Part shown: piece after piece, positions 9,628 through 23,364 of the stretch
Position numbering within the stretch: position 1 is the stretch's first letter
Layout: every line of letters begins with the position of its first letter
NCBI GenBank assembly: GCA_037447605.1
Contig: CM074808.1
Coordinates: 1,613,805 to 1,677,804, forward strand
Direction: 5' to 3'
Origin: Zygnema circumcarinatum
Lineage: Eukaryota; Streptophyta; Zygnematophyceae; Zygnematales; Zygnemataceae
Length of the DNA: 64,000 nt
The notes under the pieces: generated by a model
The model's database searches: none
The model's input: only the letters and a program-made list of their open reading frames with translations
What the model was told of the DNA's origin: nothing
Position numbers and translations under genes: made by a program

Positions 9628-9795
9628 AGGGTTTCGACCTTTTTTTGTAAAATAAAATTTGCCCGACGGAAAAATGTGTTGTATCGATTCTAAAAAGGTG
9701 TGAAAACGCCATTTTCCGTTATTTGTCCTTTTTTATGTCTGCCCGGCCGGGCAGGGGTGTTTGGATCCAAAAAAGGGGTGGAAATATCACTACCC
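9628..9795 (-). repeat. MULE right terminal inverted repeat
   Basis: Reverse complement of 6560-6728 with about three mismatches and one A-run length difference. The next bases are an eight-A run, matching the A-tract on the far side of the element. Confidence 0.92.
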
Positions 9796-9856
9796 AAAAA
9801 AAATAGGTGATGGTTGTAACGTGAGGACGCACGCATCCTAGGAATTAGAGCAAAGT

Positions 9857-10510
9857 AAAAGTTCCACAGTTCGGACCAGTGGATCGGCAACCATTGGATG
9901 GCAATGGTTGGACGTCTACTGGTTGGCAACCAGTCGAATGGTTGTTTCGGTCCGCAACCACTGGTTGGCAACCAGTCGACTGGTTTGGAACCAGTGGATG
10001 CCACTGGTTGGCAACCAGTCGACTGGTTTGGAACCAGTGGCATCCACTGGTTGGCAACCATTCGACTGGTTGTTTCGGTCCGCAACCACTGGTTGGCAAC
10101 CAGTCGAATGGTTGTTTCGATCCGGCGGCACTGGTTGGCAACCAGTGGATGCCACTGGTTGGCAACCATTCGACTGGTTGCCAACCAGTGGATGCCACTG
10201 ATTGGCAACCAGTCGAATGGTTTGGAACCAGTGGCATCCACTGGTTGGCAACCAGTAGAATGGTTGTTTCAGTCCGCAACCACTGGTTGGCAACTAGTCG
10301 AATGGTTTGGAACCAGTGGCATCCACTGGTTGGCAACCATTCGACTGGTTGTTTCGGTCCGCAACCACTGGTTGGCAACCAGTCGACTGGTTGTTTGGAA
10401 CCAGTGGCATCCACTGGTTGGCAACCATTCGAATGGTTGTTTCGGTCCGCAACCACTGGTTGCCAACCAGTCGACTGGTTTGTCTAATGGTCTGATCTGT
10501 GCAAAGTTTT
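9857..10510 (+). repeat. palindrome-module array, copy 2
   Basis: About 650 bp built almost entirely from short perfect or near-perfect palindromes in varying order: CCAGTCGACTGG, CCATTCGAATGG, TGGTTGGCAACCA, CCAGTGG...CCACTGG, and spacers such as TTTCGGTCCGCAACCACTGG. The two ends carry inverted copies of an AAAgTT.CACAG.TC.GACCA motif, which suggests an imperfect terminal inverted repeat of a fold-back or MITE-like element. Because the modules lack stop triplets on either strand, several frames stay open for 180-200 codons; these are not genes. A truncated relative lies at 2240-2472. The array starts about 60 bp after the MULE and ends about 600 bp upstream of the ADSS start codon. Confidence 0.85.
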
Positions 10511-10564
10511 GAACTTTGAACCCTTTGTGTTTGGGACGATGGCAAAACTTGAAACTGCGAACGC

Positions 10565-10735
10565 TGCGGTTCGAGATAAACCTAAACCCTCAACCTTCAA
10601 CCTTCAACCCTAAAACCCTACACCCGGAAGCTTCAGCCCGCAACCCTAAAACCCTAAACCCTGAAGCTTCAGCCCTCAACCCTTAACCCTAGAGCTTGAA
10701 CCCTCAATCCTAAACCCTGAACCCTGAACCTTACT
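10565..10735. repeat. degenerate telomere-like (CCCTAAA) patch
   Basis: Repeated AACCCTAAA/AACCCTGAA/AACCCTCAA variants, interspersed with GAAGCTTCAGCCC units. The plant telomere unit is CCCTAAA; this short, diverged patch is interstitial. Telo-box motifs also occur in promoters of plant housekeeping genes, and this one lies about 370 bp upstream of ADSS. It could be a decayed repair insertion or a promoter element. Confidence 0.7.
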
Positions 10736-10889
10736 TTTGTGGGCTCGTGCTGCTTCAGACGTACTGCATGTGACAACTGTCAAGCTGAATTTCATTGGCT
10801 GACGATAGCCCTTTAGCTGTGCCGCTAATGGATACCGTCTAACAGCACCACAGTATCTCGATAATGACCCCCGGCCGTCCGATGGAGCT

Positions 10890-10994
10890 GCGATGGACGT
10901 ACGGATTTCGCTTGTACATTTTAGAGTGTGCCCCAATCGCATTCAGCGGTCACTGTGCTGTGGACCCAGTGTTATTCGTACGATAACCGTACGG
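10890..10994. promoter_or_regulatory. GTAC-core motifs upstream of ADSS
   Basis: GTACGG (10899), CGTACG (10978) and the palindrome CCGTACGG (10987) occur in the last 220 bp before the ADSS start codon. GTAC is the SBP-box recognition core; function here is untested. Confidence 0.35.
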
Positions 10995-11105
10995 ACGGCC
11001 ACTTTTCAACGAGGCCGGAAAACCTGAAACCCTAATTCACGCCGCGCTGCGTTTATCTCCGGCGCCCTCCGCGGCTGCTCCGCCCTCTCTCGCGCTCCGG
11101 CGGCC

Positions 11106-14428
<3,323 letters not shown>

Positions 14429-15722
14429 TGCTTAGCAGTGCAAAACATGAGCAAACAACATGTTGTCGGAAATCACTCGATGGGCTCATAACTTAATCAC
14501 TTCACTTCTGCCAGCCACATCAGGGGAGTGCATTATTCTGAAGCCCATCTCTTTGAGCAAGCCATCCAGTCGAAGGGTTGACAAGCCAAAAAAAGCTGTT
14601 AGTCGAATGAGGGCTTGGTTGGCAGCCTGAGAGTGATTGTAAGTCGGAAAGAGGAGTGTTGCGGAGGTACAAAGGACAGAAGGAAGAATGCTGGCGATTC
14701 TTTTGGTCCTGAAAAAGGAAAGTTCGAAGAGGCCACATCTGCTCTGTTCATTTGCAGCGGAAGTATATGGACTGGTCGCGGAGTCTGTCTTGGAGTGGAA
14801 GACGGGGTTTTCGATAGAAAGGACTAGAAAGGTTTAAGTTTATGGGTATCATTTTGTACTGTCCTAAAGCCTGGAAATGAATGAATCCCCTCGCCCCTTC
14901 CATTTTGATGCCCCCCCAGAAAACGTGTTGGTTGTCATTGATGTTGGGAATGTCAACAAGCTTTTCCTTGTTGAAAGCATTTCACTATATATACTGTACA
15001 GGTGTAATACTCAATTCTGTGTGCAAAAAGCCAACTTTGTCTGTGATACAAAGGACGGGTTTGAATCGAGAAGTCGCAGCACACAGCTGCGGATAATTGA
15101 CGGGAGAGGAACGCGGGGAAAGAGGGAGAGCTGAAGTGGGAAATGGGAGAGGGGGGGGCAGAAAAGGGAAGGCTTTGGGAAGGTGGGCGAGGCGAGAAGG
15201 GGAAATCAGCGACTGCAAAAACGGTTTGAATTGTGCTCAGAAGGAGAGATTTACAAAAGCAGTATTGACAACCAGTATTGTCAATCGGAGGTGCTGAGTC
15301 AAACAGACCGCAAGCATTGGTGCGCAAGTGAAAGGTAGACGCAAATAAGTTTGCCACTGTATCAACAATTAGAGATACAGAAGACATTCAAAGGGAAGGA
15401 CGATGAAAAAACAATCGGTCTGGAATTCACAACACTTGAAGCCTAGTTGCTACAGCTGGAAAGCTAGATTTTATAACTGACTCCTGACCTAAAGCATCTC
15501 GTCGGAGTTCCATACTGAATTACAAGCGACATTTTGTATAGACTTTCGTGTTGTAAATTCAGCACTGGTTACAGCCCCGTGAGGTGGTACTCAGCATATT
15601 GAACTGCACAAGTGACTGTTATTCGTGAACGTCACAAAAAAAAGGGTTTTCATTCACAGAGGGCAATAGAAATAAGAGAGCGCAAATGCAAAGAATCAGA
15701 AATAGTTATTGCCTACGGTTTG
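14429..15722. other. intergenic between convergent genes
   Basis: The stretch contains the 3' ends of ADSS (+) and of the following minus-strand gene. A G/A-rich segment (about 15100-15200) produces open frames on both strands but no recognisable protein. I see no RNA gene or transposon here. Confidence 0.6.
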
Positions 15723-16745
15723 TCAACTTAAGGGAGGTGCGATTAACGATATATTTGAAGAACTTTGCAGTTGTGAAGGCAGTTCTGTCTGTTGTTCTTG
15801 AACTGGTTTCTTTTCAGAGTTTCCAAACAACTTAACCAATCCCTGGAATAAGATATTATTGACAAGAGTGAGAAGGAGGAGGGCTACTCCCGCGAACAAA
15901 ATAAAACCATTATCTAGTTCTTGAAACTCCCGAGATCTGAATTGAAATTCTCGTGGGATTTCCTCATCTGCAAGTGTACATAATATATCATTCAGTCCGG
16001 CAACAAATGCAAGCAGACAGACAGTCATAAAAAAACTGAGTGTTGGCAGAAAGATGGCAGAGGGAACTGCACTAAACTGCTAAGAAACGAAAAAGAAAAA
16101 AAAAAACGACTTCGTTTTCATTAATCCTGAATATGTCGTGTGAAATAACAGACGACCCCGAAGTTTATGGCTTCAGCAAGCGATGGATTTCGTCGAGAAA
16201 TGGCTTCAAGAAGCGCAGATCAAGAGTGTCACTGAAGGCAGATAGGCAAAGCGGTGCTTGCCTGAGCTTGCGGGTTCCTCCACCGCTGTCACCCTCCGAG
16301 AAGATCCATTCTGGTCGGCAAAGAAGCGCAATTGCTCGTCCAAAGCACGTAGCCTTGCTTTGGCATCCTCCTGCTTGTCACTGCTTCCATTTTCTTCAGA
16401 GCCCTGAGCAACCACTCTCTTGCGTGAAGCACCTGCGCCAAAGCTGGCCCTCTTCCAGGGATTCTTTCTCTGACCTCTAAGCTTACGAGTCCCGTTACAT
16501 TTTTGGGCATGCACAGACAGCTCGTCAAATGCCGAGGAGAAACGAGTACTCAGCTTTGACCTTGACTGCCAGCATAAATTTTCAGTGCTCCCTGCTAAGC
16601 AACAGGGTTCGAAGAAAGCTCGTCGTTCGCCTAATGGAGAGAGCGCGGAAGCCATGGGCGCACTGCAGAAGTGGACGCCCATGGCTAGTGAAAACATGGT
16701 CTTCTCTCCTCCCTCCCTCCCAGTCCTGAGCAGGTTCAGGGCCAA
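15723..16745 (-). CDS. unrecognised plastid-type protein with two membrane segments
   Basis: Two exons, 16745-16233 and 16079-15723, give about 289 residues. The acceptor is a TAGCAG tandem, so the second exon could also start at 16076. The N-terminus is Ser/Arg-rich and lacks acidic residues at first, as in plastid transit peptides. An acidic helical stretch (KARLRALDEQLRFFADQ) follows. The C-terminal exon holds two hydrophobic segments (SAIFLPTLSFFMTVCLLAFV and FILFAGVALLLLTLVNNILF) separated by the polar loop LADEEIPREFQFRSREFQEL. I do not recognise the family. The start could instead be the Met 16 codons downstream. It faces the ankyrin gene across 137 bp. A GC-AG splice upstream of the chosen donor is out of phase and was rejected. 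Confidence 0.65.
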
Positions 16746-16882
16746 ACGCGAACGACGCTTTCAGAAGTATTGACGAGACGATGCGGCGCAAATATCAGAG
16801 AGCAGAGAAAGCAGTACTGTACGTCCAGTCCGAACATACTTATTAGGTCTGCGTGATCTTGTCAGTCCGCGTGACCCCAGCC
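16746..16882. promoter_or_regulatory. 137-bp bidirectional promoter region
   Basis: This is all the DNA between two divergent start codons of genes whose products both look plastid-targeted. Both promoters and 5' leaders must lie here or overlap the opposite coding region. It contains GTACTGTACGT around 16814. Start choices on either side could lengthen the gap modestly. Confidence 0.6.
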
Positions 16883-18786
16883 ATGGCATCTTTGACAGCG
16901 TCTCTACCAACTTGTGCCTCTGTCAGTCTTAGTGCCGGAAGTTACTGCCAGAGAATCGCATGCTCAGGGAAGTTTGGAGGTGGTTTCGGGAGACAAAGTG
17001 CGCCTGAAGCGAAAAAGGCAAAAAATGGACAAAGTCTAGAGGCTGGACTGTCTGTAAACTGTTCGCCATCGCTGCACAACTCGCAGGCATTTAAAGGAAG
17101 GAAAGGAATCCGGGTGATAGCATGTGCAGTAGAGGCAACAGTCGACAAGAATGAGCTTTTCAAAGATGCTGCAAAGGCTGGGGACCTCAACCGGGTTAGG
17201 GAGCTCCTCGCTTCTGGAGAAGTGGATGTTAATCTTCCGAGCCCAGAACGATCTGGATGGACAGGTGCATTTACAAAACACCAGTTTTTCCTATACAGGC
17301 TTCAATTGTGTCGGAGAGCATCCTTGTTGTCAACATTCGGACATGCGTTGGGTAACAGTATACTTTTCCTGAGCCTTGTGCCGGAAATCATTGTTCTTTG
17401 CAGCATTACAGCTAGGCGTGTTCTACGAGCATCCAGAGGTTACGAGCTACTTGTTGTGGGCTGGCGCTGACACAGAAGCACGGAGTGACAGTGGCAATAC
17501 AGCCCTACAGGTATGGCTGCAATTACCTCACCGTTTTCAAAAACATGGGGTATTAGAGCATTAAGATTATATTATCTGGCGGCAATAGGCCGCAATTTCT
17601 GGTATTAGACCTAAGAAATTTTGTTTGACAAGGAGTGTTCTGTAGGAATGAAAAAAAAAAAAAATTGTGTTTGTGTAAATTGTGTTTTCTGCTTTTTTGT
17701 GTTTTCTGTGTTTGCTCCGTACTCACTATATGTGGGACGATACATGTGCCTCGAGTTTCCAACCTGGCTTTAGTGTTCACGCTGCATACCCTCATTGTGC
17801 TGCGTGGTAATCGAATGGGCACACACGGTGGCTGTTAAAAACTGTATTTGGCCAGTTCTTGTGCCGACTGGCTTCGTCAATCTAAAGAGCAGCCTAGGCT
17901 AGTTTTGAGCCTGTCAGTCCGTTGAACAGAGGCCTACCTAATGGCTTACATCACAGACTGGGCAACTAGAGAATGATGGAAGCTCTTAAAGATGCAGAAT
18001 TCTGCACTACACCTTGAGGGCCTTAACCAGCATTGTCTCGCCCAAGCTTTCTTCATATTAGCAACTTCAAAGTGGTCGAATACATACGATTTTATGAAAC
18101 ATTGAAGTTCTCAACTGATTGAAGGCATCTATGGCCATCTGATTTTGTGCTGCCCCCTGGAGTGCATAGCACTTGTCAGCAGTAGCTGCCTTCTATTTGA
18201 AGGCTTGTCAGGCTGCTGAGCACAAGCATGTCTTGCTCATTCATTCGTGTTTTCCTCCTGTGTTTGGCCGTGCCTGTGCCAGTTTGCCTGTCTGAAGGGT
18301 AACGTGCAGATTGCGAAAATGCTTCTTGAGGCTGGAGCTGATCTGGATGCAGCTAGCAATGACAAAGGCACTGCCATCGACTACGCGCAAGGTCAGTGGA
18401 CCATCTTATCATGCCAAATCATCTACACCGCGTCAGTCCTGGTTGTTTTGAACTTGTATGGGTTGAAAGAGCTGTGCAAAAACTTTGGATCTCATCGTGA
18501 GATCAATGCCACTTCCTTTGTTTGGACCTTAATCCTACAAGTGCATTATTCTTCACCCTTCCTTGCCTTTTACCTTGTCGTCAATGTTTAACTGCACGAA
18601 CCTCTCATGAGATTGCTCTTGATGCCGAGCATCAAGAGCAAGCTAGCTTATGCCTAGTCACACAGTTTGCAACATTTTTCCACACACTGGCTGAGAGATT
18701 GTCCACAAGGCTATCTTGCAGAGTGGGGAGGAGAGGAAATCGTGGACTTCCTTCTTATGTGGGCAGCTCATACAAGGTCGGCGTAA
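16883..18786 (+). CDS. plastid-type ankyrin-repeat protein
   Basis: Four exons (16883-17264, 17404-17510, 18283-18391, 18722-18786) encode 220 residues. The first ~90 residues are a Ser/Cys-rich transit-type leader. The remainder is an ankyrin array: ELFKDAAKAGDLNRVRELL, ALQLGVFYEHPEVTSYLL, AGADTEARSDSGNTALQFAC, KGNVQIAKMLLEAGADLD and GTAIDYAQEWGGEEIVDFLL. It ends in AAHTRSA followed by TAA at 18784-18786. Ankyrin repeats mediate protein contacts; the partner is unknown. Translation could start at an in-frame ATG ten codons upstream (16853), but ATG 16883 has the better context and leader. The last exon could in principle splice on at AG/GT 18776, but read-through gives a natural end. Confidence 0.8.
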
Positions 18787-19531
18787 CAGCTCTCATCTAT
18801 AGATCATGCTCCGTTTTCTTTGCCGATGGCTGGCAATTGCCTCCACCCAACATGTACATACACCGGGCTATTGGCACCAAAGCTACACCCTGTGGCAACT
18901 AAGGGAAGAAAGCAGACTTGCATCACTTTCATACCTTCTCCTTATGACTACATTGATTACAAGGTACACTTGTACACAGGTACCGCGGGCTTCTCGCCCA
19001 GCGGATAGTGCTCACCTTTGAACTGTTTTTTCTGTGCCACACACCGTCTCTACGGTGCCAGTACGAGCAAATTTCATATAGCCGAAAAGGTTGACATTAC
19101 GCTAATAATACCACTATTACTACAACCTAAGCGAAGGTCCGCTGGCTTATATGTGAGGCTTGTACCCAGAACAGAACTAAAAGGTGGCTTAGCGAGTAGC
19201 CGAGTTCCATCCAGGTGTGGTGTACCTTAAATTACGAACTTCATTGTTCCAGCGCTTATGGTTGTAATTGTAATATGTGCCACACGCTGCTGCGAAGTGC
19301 TGCCTTCAGCTAGCAGGGGGCGGGGGGGAGGAGAGGGAGGCAGCCCCTTCCCCCTCTTCCCTTCGGCTCGCGGGAGGGGCAGCCGCGACCTTCTCTAGTG
19401 CGCCCACCACCTCCGCGGCAGTCAGCCTTCTGTCATCAAACTGCCACGCAAAGGCCGAGGCTTCAAGCCGTCAGTGCCGTAACGCGGAGCATAACGGAGC
19501 ATGGAGTCCCCACACGTGCATAACCCAAGAA
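18787..19531. other. intergenic between convergent genes
   Basis: The 3' UTR of the ankyrin gene and of the bHLH gene on the opposite strand. A G-rich run sits at about 19314-19345. No additional gene is supported. Confidence 0.55.
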
Positions 19532-22500
19532 TCAACGCCGCAAACGGAAGGAATGCGGGTGGTGCACAACGAGGCAGAGGAGCCTCACAGTCGCGACCAC
19601 ATTAAAGAGAATGACTTGGCCGAAGGTGGAAGTAGAGGCGTGCTGCACGTCCAACTGGAGGTCTTCAAGAGTCAGCATGAGGTCGGACTGGAGGCGGGGC
19701 CGCTTTGTGCTCGACATACTGATGATGGCAGTGTTGTCAAGCACACGCACTTCCACGCTAAGCCTCTCCTCAGAGCCTGAGGCAGCGGTGTCCTGCTTCC
19801 CACGCCCGGACCCCTCAGCATGGCGGCCATAGTCTACAACTTCATGTTCACCTTCCGTTCATGCTTTTTCCTCACTCTACTTCCCCATGACCCCTGACCA
19901 CAGTGAGAGGGAGAGCCTACTTGGCTTCCGAGCAGTGAGCGCGCCACTCCTGCAGGGCAGTCCGGGGGGGGGTCCTCGCTGTTGCGCAAATCCTGCCCTG
20001 CCGCGTGCGTCTCCAAGTCCGCAATCTTCTGCTTTAGCTCCTTCACATATTGCACCGCATCGCTGAGCACTGAGGCCTTGTCCATCTGCCATGCAAACAG
20101 CTCTCCTGTTATAATCCTCCAAACCGCACAAACAGCTCCTTGTGCTAGCTATCAAGGCGAAGCAAACTCTGCTTCAGAAGTTAGCTACCGTCAAAGCTCC
20201 AATTATCACCTTGCTGACACGTGGCACAACAGCCCGCAAGGCTAGGAACTGCGCGTTCAACTTCTCCCGTCTCCGCCGCTCCGTAAAAATGTGTGTCATG
20301 GAATCGTACGCTGCCTTTGCGCCTGGTTGCCTAACACTACCTGGAGGGGCTGCTCTGCCTCCCTCCCTCTTTCCCAGACCTTCAGAAGCTCCCCCTACAG
20401 TAATAGGCCAGCTGCTTGTCTCAGTAGGCTCTGTATCTCCTTCCATATCTCCCACTGCGACCTCTCCATCCATTGCAGGCGAGGAAGCCCCCTCCGCCCT
20501 TGCCAAGCCCCTTCCAAAGCCTGTCCCTCCCCCAAACCCCACCTGCCCTAGCAGCTCCGTATCCATGAAGGGCAATTTCGCAAGCTCATCATCCGACTCG
20601 TCGTATAAAACAGGCAACGGTGGCGATTCCGAGTTTCTTCCTGTCAGGGAGTCCATTCGTGAACGCTTCACCGAGGAAAGAGGCAGTCTACTTCGAACCA
20701 CTGCTTCTCGAAAGCCGACGTTTCCTAAAGCTGTTTGGGATCCAATCAAGGAGAGCTCCCCTGCCCTTCCTTCTAAGTGTTTGGGTTGCCCCAAACCGCC
20801 CGCCTGCTGAAGGAGCTGCAGATGCCTCTGCCTCTCTGCCTCCTGCTGCTGCAGGAGCACATGCAGGAAGCCCTGCTGCTGAAGGTGCTGCACGTCTCTT
20901 TGATGCCTTAGCACCTCATCCTGAGAACCACCACCCTGCTGGAAATATGCAGAGGGTTCACGAGGCATTACTGTGGAGGTAAGCAGACCTGTGGAAGAGG
21001 TTCCACTTGCATGCATGTTCAAAGGAGGTGGTAAAGTTCCCTCGGAAGAAATAGAATCCGCCATAGCCATGTCTGGTCGGAACTCCTGAGGGGTCGGGCT
21101 CTCGTCCTTCCCTCCCAGCAGCGCCTGCATGAGGGCCTCCATGAAGTTGATCGCTTCAATGTTCTGCTTCAGCTGTGCGGATGTCATGCCCGACAGTCAG
21201 TGTATAAGTCAGTGTAAACTTTAATGATGCGGAGACTTCCTCAACAATGGAACAATCTCCTATCTGAAGTCCTCATCTGTACGTCTCCTCTGTCCGAAAG
21301 GAAAGTTTGATGAGTCCAACACAAGTCAGCAATGTATCACAAGTAGGTCGATAATACACAAAAAAGACGCCGTGTAAGTACACACAAAACGGAAGTACCT
21401 CCTCACACGCGCCAACCTCCAGCACTCCTCCGTTGACAGGCAATGCTACAACAGTCTGCAGAAAGGCGCTTGTGAATTTCCGTCAAAATGACAAGAGAGG
21501 AAACCAAATTCTGCCCGCAACCTTATTCTCTGATCATTCTGCCCAATCACTTGCGAGGCGACATGCAGCCAGGCGGCCGACACAACTCACCCGAATGTTT
21601 CCAACCTGCCCGCTTCTCCCGCCCTCCGCAAGCTCACATTAGAGGCTCTCCATGGTCAGAAAACAGTAGCACCTACTATATCACTCAGTTCACTGCCCGC
21701 CATTAGGACTCACATGCTGCTTTGCCGTTTCACTCAGACAAAAGAATGAACCTCAGTACTTTTCCTTGGAACATTTTTTCAGGGAGGCGTTGATATGGAA
21801 ACGCCAGAATGTCATTAGAAGTGCCCCATTTCATCAATAAGCAAGATAAAGCAAGCTTACGCAACACGCTTCATTGGCATATTTGTCCCATTTGGTGAAT
21901 TTCTTTCAAAAGAAATGGTTTTCTAAGGTTACAGTTGATATTTATTTCCCCCTGGAAGAAAGTCAGAGCCTCTCACCTTAGCCAGCTCCCAGCGTGTATA
22001 CACCTGCGGCGCTGCTTTGTCAACACTCTCCAGCCACTCCCATTGCCCAGTGCTCAACACGCGACCAGGAAGCCTGTATCAATGAAAGCCTGATACAAAA
22101 ACATAAAAATATTATCACAGTCGAACAAACACTCGAATTAGACTCATGCCCCGCAGCTCAAGTCCAGGTATGGTCAAACTGCGGTGCTGTGGAAGTACCC
22201 GAAACCCGTCGCAAAAGCGCAGCACGAGGAGACCAGGTAGAACCACTCGGATTCAGCCATTTCCAGACCTCTCTCCAGCAGCTGCGCTTGCCCGCAACCT
22301 TCCATGATCAGCCCATGCGCCTGCAGGCCGTGCAGCACCTGCACCCGCTCCTGCCACATACGCGCTTCCTCCTCCGCCCCCCCCGCCCCTATCGCTCGAC
22401 CTGCAGGCCCCGCGTAGCATCCCTCCACCCAGCGCAGCTCACTGCGCCCTCCCCACCTCACACAGCCAGCACCCCCCCTCTCCCCCTCAGCACCTGCCCA

Positions 22501-22668
22501 GGCCGCCCACTCCCCTTCCCTTCCCGGCCCAGCCCTGAGTCCTGAGCCCTGAGCCCTGTACCCCCGCACGCACCCCCCAGAGGGACTCCAGAAGGCGGCG
22601 TAGGCCCAGCCCCTCTGCGCGACCACCCGCAGCGCGCTCCGCAATGCCGCTCCCCCACGCCGCGCCAT
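19532..22668 (-). CDS. bHLH transcription factor with MYC-type N-terminal and ACT-like domains
   Basis: Exons on the minus strand are 22668-22199, 22073-21977, a 15-nt microexon at 21605-21591, 21455-21399, 21172-20210, one starting at 20085, and a last one ending at 19532. Exons 1-4 encode a bHLH-MYC_N domain (GWAYAAFW, GLPGRVLSTGQWEWLESVD, TVVALPVNGGVLEVG). Exon 5 carries a Gln-rich middle and the start of the bHLH; exon 6 begins MDKASVLSDAVQYVKELK. The basic region THIFTERRRREKLNAQF keeps His, Glu and Arg at the E-box/G-box contact positions. The last exon has an ACT-like dimerisation fold (VEVRVLDNTAIISMSS...LDVQHASTSTF). Exon 6 to 7 is unresolved: acceptors near 19830-19850 need phase 1, while the best exon-6 donors are phase 0. 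Domain order suggests the MYC/AMS-like bHLH class; the exact subgroup is open. Confidence 0.82.
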
Positions 22669-23131
22669 GGCCCGCCCGCCCCAAAGCGAGGCAGGGAGGG
22701 GGGAGGGAGGGAGGCCCCGCCCGCCCCGCGCCGTACGGGACACCAACTGCCGTCCGTACAGCGTGGGACCTCATTCAATGAAGCGTGCCAGCATAATATC
22801 CTGCCGCCATCACGGGACGCGCCACGTGGCACACGCAGGTGGCGCCTCCAGCCAGCAAAGTCAACTTTGGACACGTGTCGCGCCCTGAAAGCGCCACCTG
22901 GCGCTTCACGGCCTTTTGCGGATAATTTACCCGCCTGCCTAACGACCTGGCAGCCGGTCGTTTGATTCTGTACGGATGTTGCCGCTGTCCGTACAAGCGT
23001 TCTGAGTCCTGACAGCTCGCACGGTCGACTCTCTCCCTCCCAAAAGGTTCCTAGTTGGAGATTGTACCGCCGCCCCCGGTCCCGCCCGTTGTCAAGAGGG
23101 AGGGAGGGGAGGCCCCCAAGAAGCCAGAAGT

Positions 23132-23172
23132 CGTCCGTCCGTCCGTCCGTCCGTCCGTCCGTCCGTCCGTCC
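23132..23172. repeat. (CCGT)n tetranucleotide microsatellite
   Basis: About ten tandem CCGT units, essentially perfect, in the bHLH upstream region. Confidence 0.95.
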
Positions 23173-23340
23173 ACTCGCCGGCTGTGGGCCGCCCGACCGC
23201 CCGTGGCTTGGCTGCCTGGCTGCCTGGCTGCGGCTGCGATCGCGGGGGGCGGGTAAGGGCACAATGACATGGCCGGCGACGTGTCGGCGCTGTCTGTCCG
23301 CCTCGAGGACGTTCGCTGGCTGGCACCGGCCGGTCGTTCT

Positions 23341-23364
23341 GTCGGTCGGTCGGTCGGTCGGTCG
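23341..23364. repeat. (GTCG)n tetranucleotide microsatellite
   Basis: Six tandem GTCG units about 170 bp from the CCGT array. The two differ by sequence class, so they are not one duplicated tract. Confidence 0.9.

Larger units (their letters stand above)
6560..9795 (+). mobile_element. complete Mutator-like (MULE) DNA transposon
   Basis: A 3.24-kb element bounded by near-identical terminal inverted repeats (6560-6728 and 9628-9795), with an uninterrupted transposase reading frame between them. The outermost bases are GGGTAGTGATATTTCCACCC and its complement. The flanks are A-tracts: nine A at 6551-6559 and eight A followed by T at 9796-9804. This fits a 9-bp target duplication with one change, the size typical for Mutator elements. 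The repeats differ by about three substitutions and one A-run indel in 169 bp, so the insertion looks recent and the element may still be mobile. Confidence 0.9.

Noticed and set aside
9868-10505. Regularly spaced repeats considered as a CRISPR-like array
   Set aside because: Repeat units vary in order and length, there are no unique spacers and no cas genes, and the context is a plant nuclear genome.
9690-10545. Five or more overlapping open frames of 65-204 codons on both strands
   Set aside because: They result from the palindrome-module array, which lacks stop triplets in most frames; translations are repeats of one Trp/Asn/Gln-rich phrase and match no protein.
16227-16260. GC donor (TCAG/GCAAGC) as the end of the first exon of the plastid membrane protein
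   Set aside because: It leaves phase 1 whereas the only usable acceptors need phase 0; the downstream GT donor fits.
22458-23270. 270-codon minus-strand frame overlapping the bHLH first exon
   Set aside because: It is a different frame of the bHLH exon and its GC-rich upstream region, and includes translated CCGT repeats.
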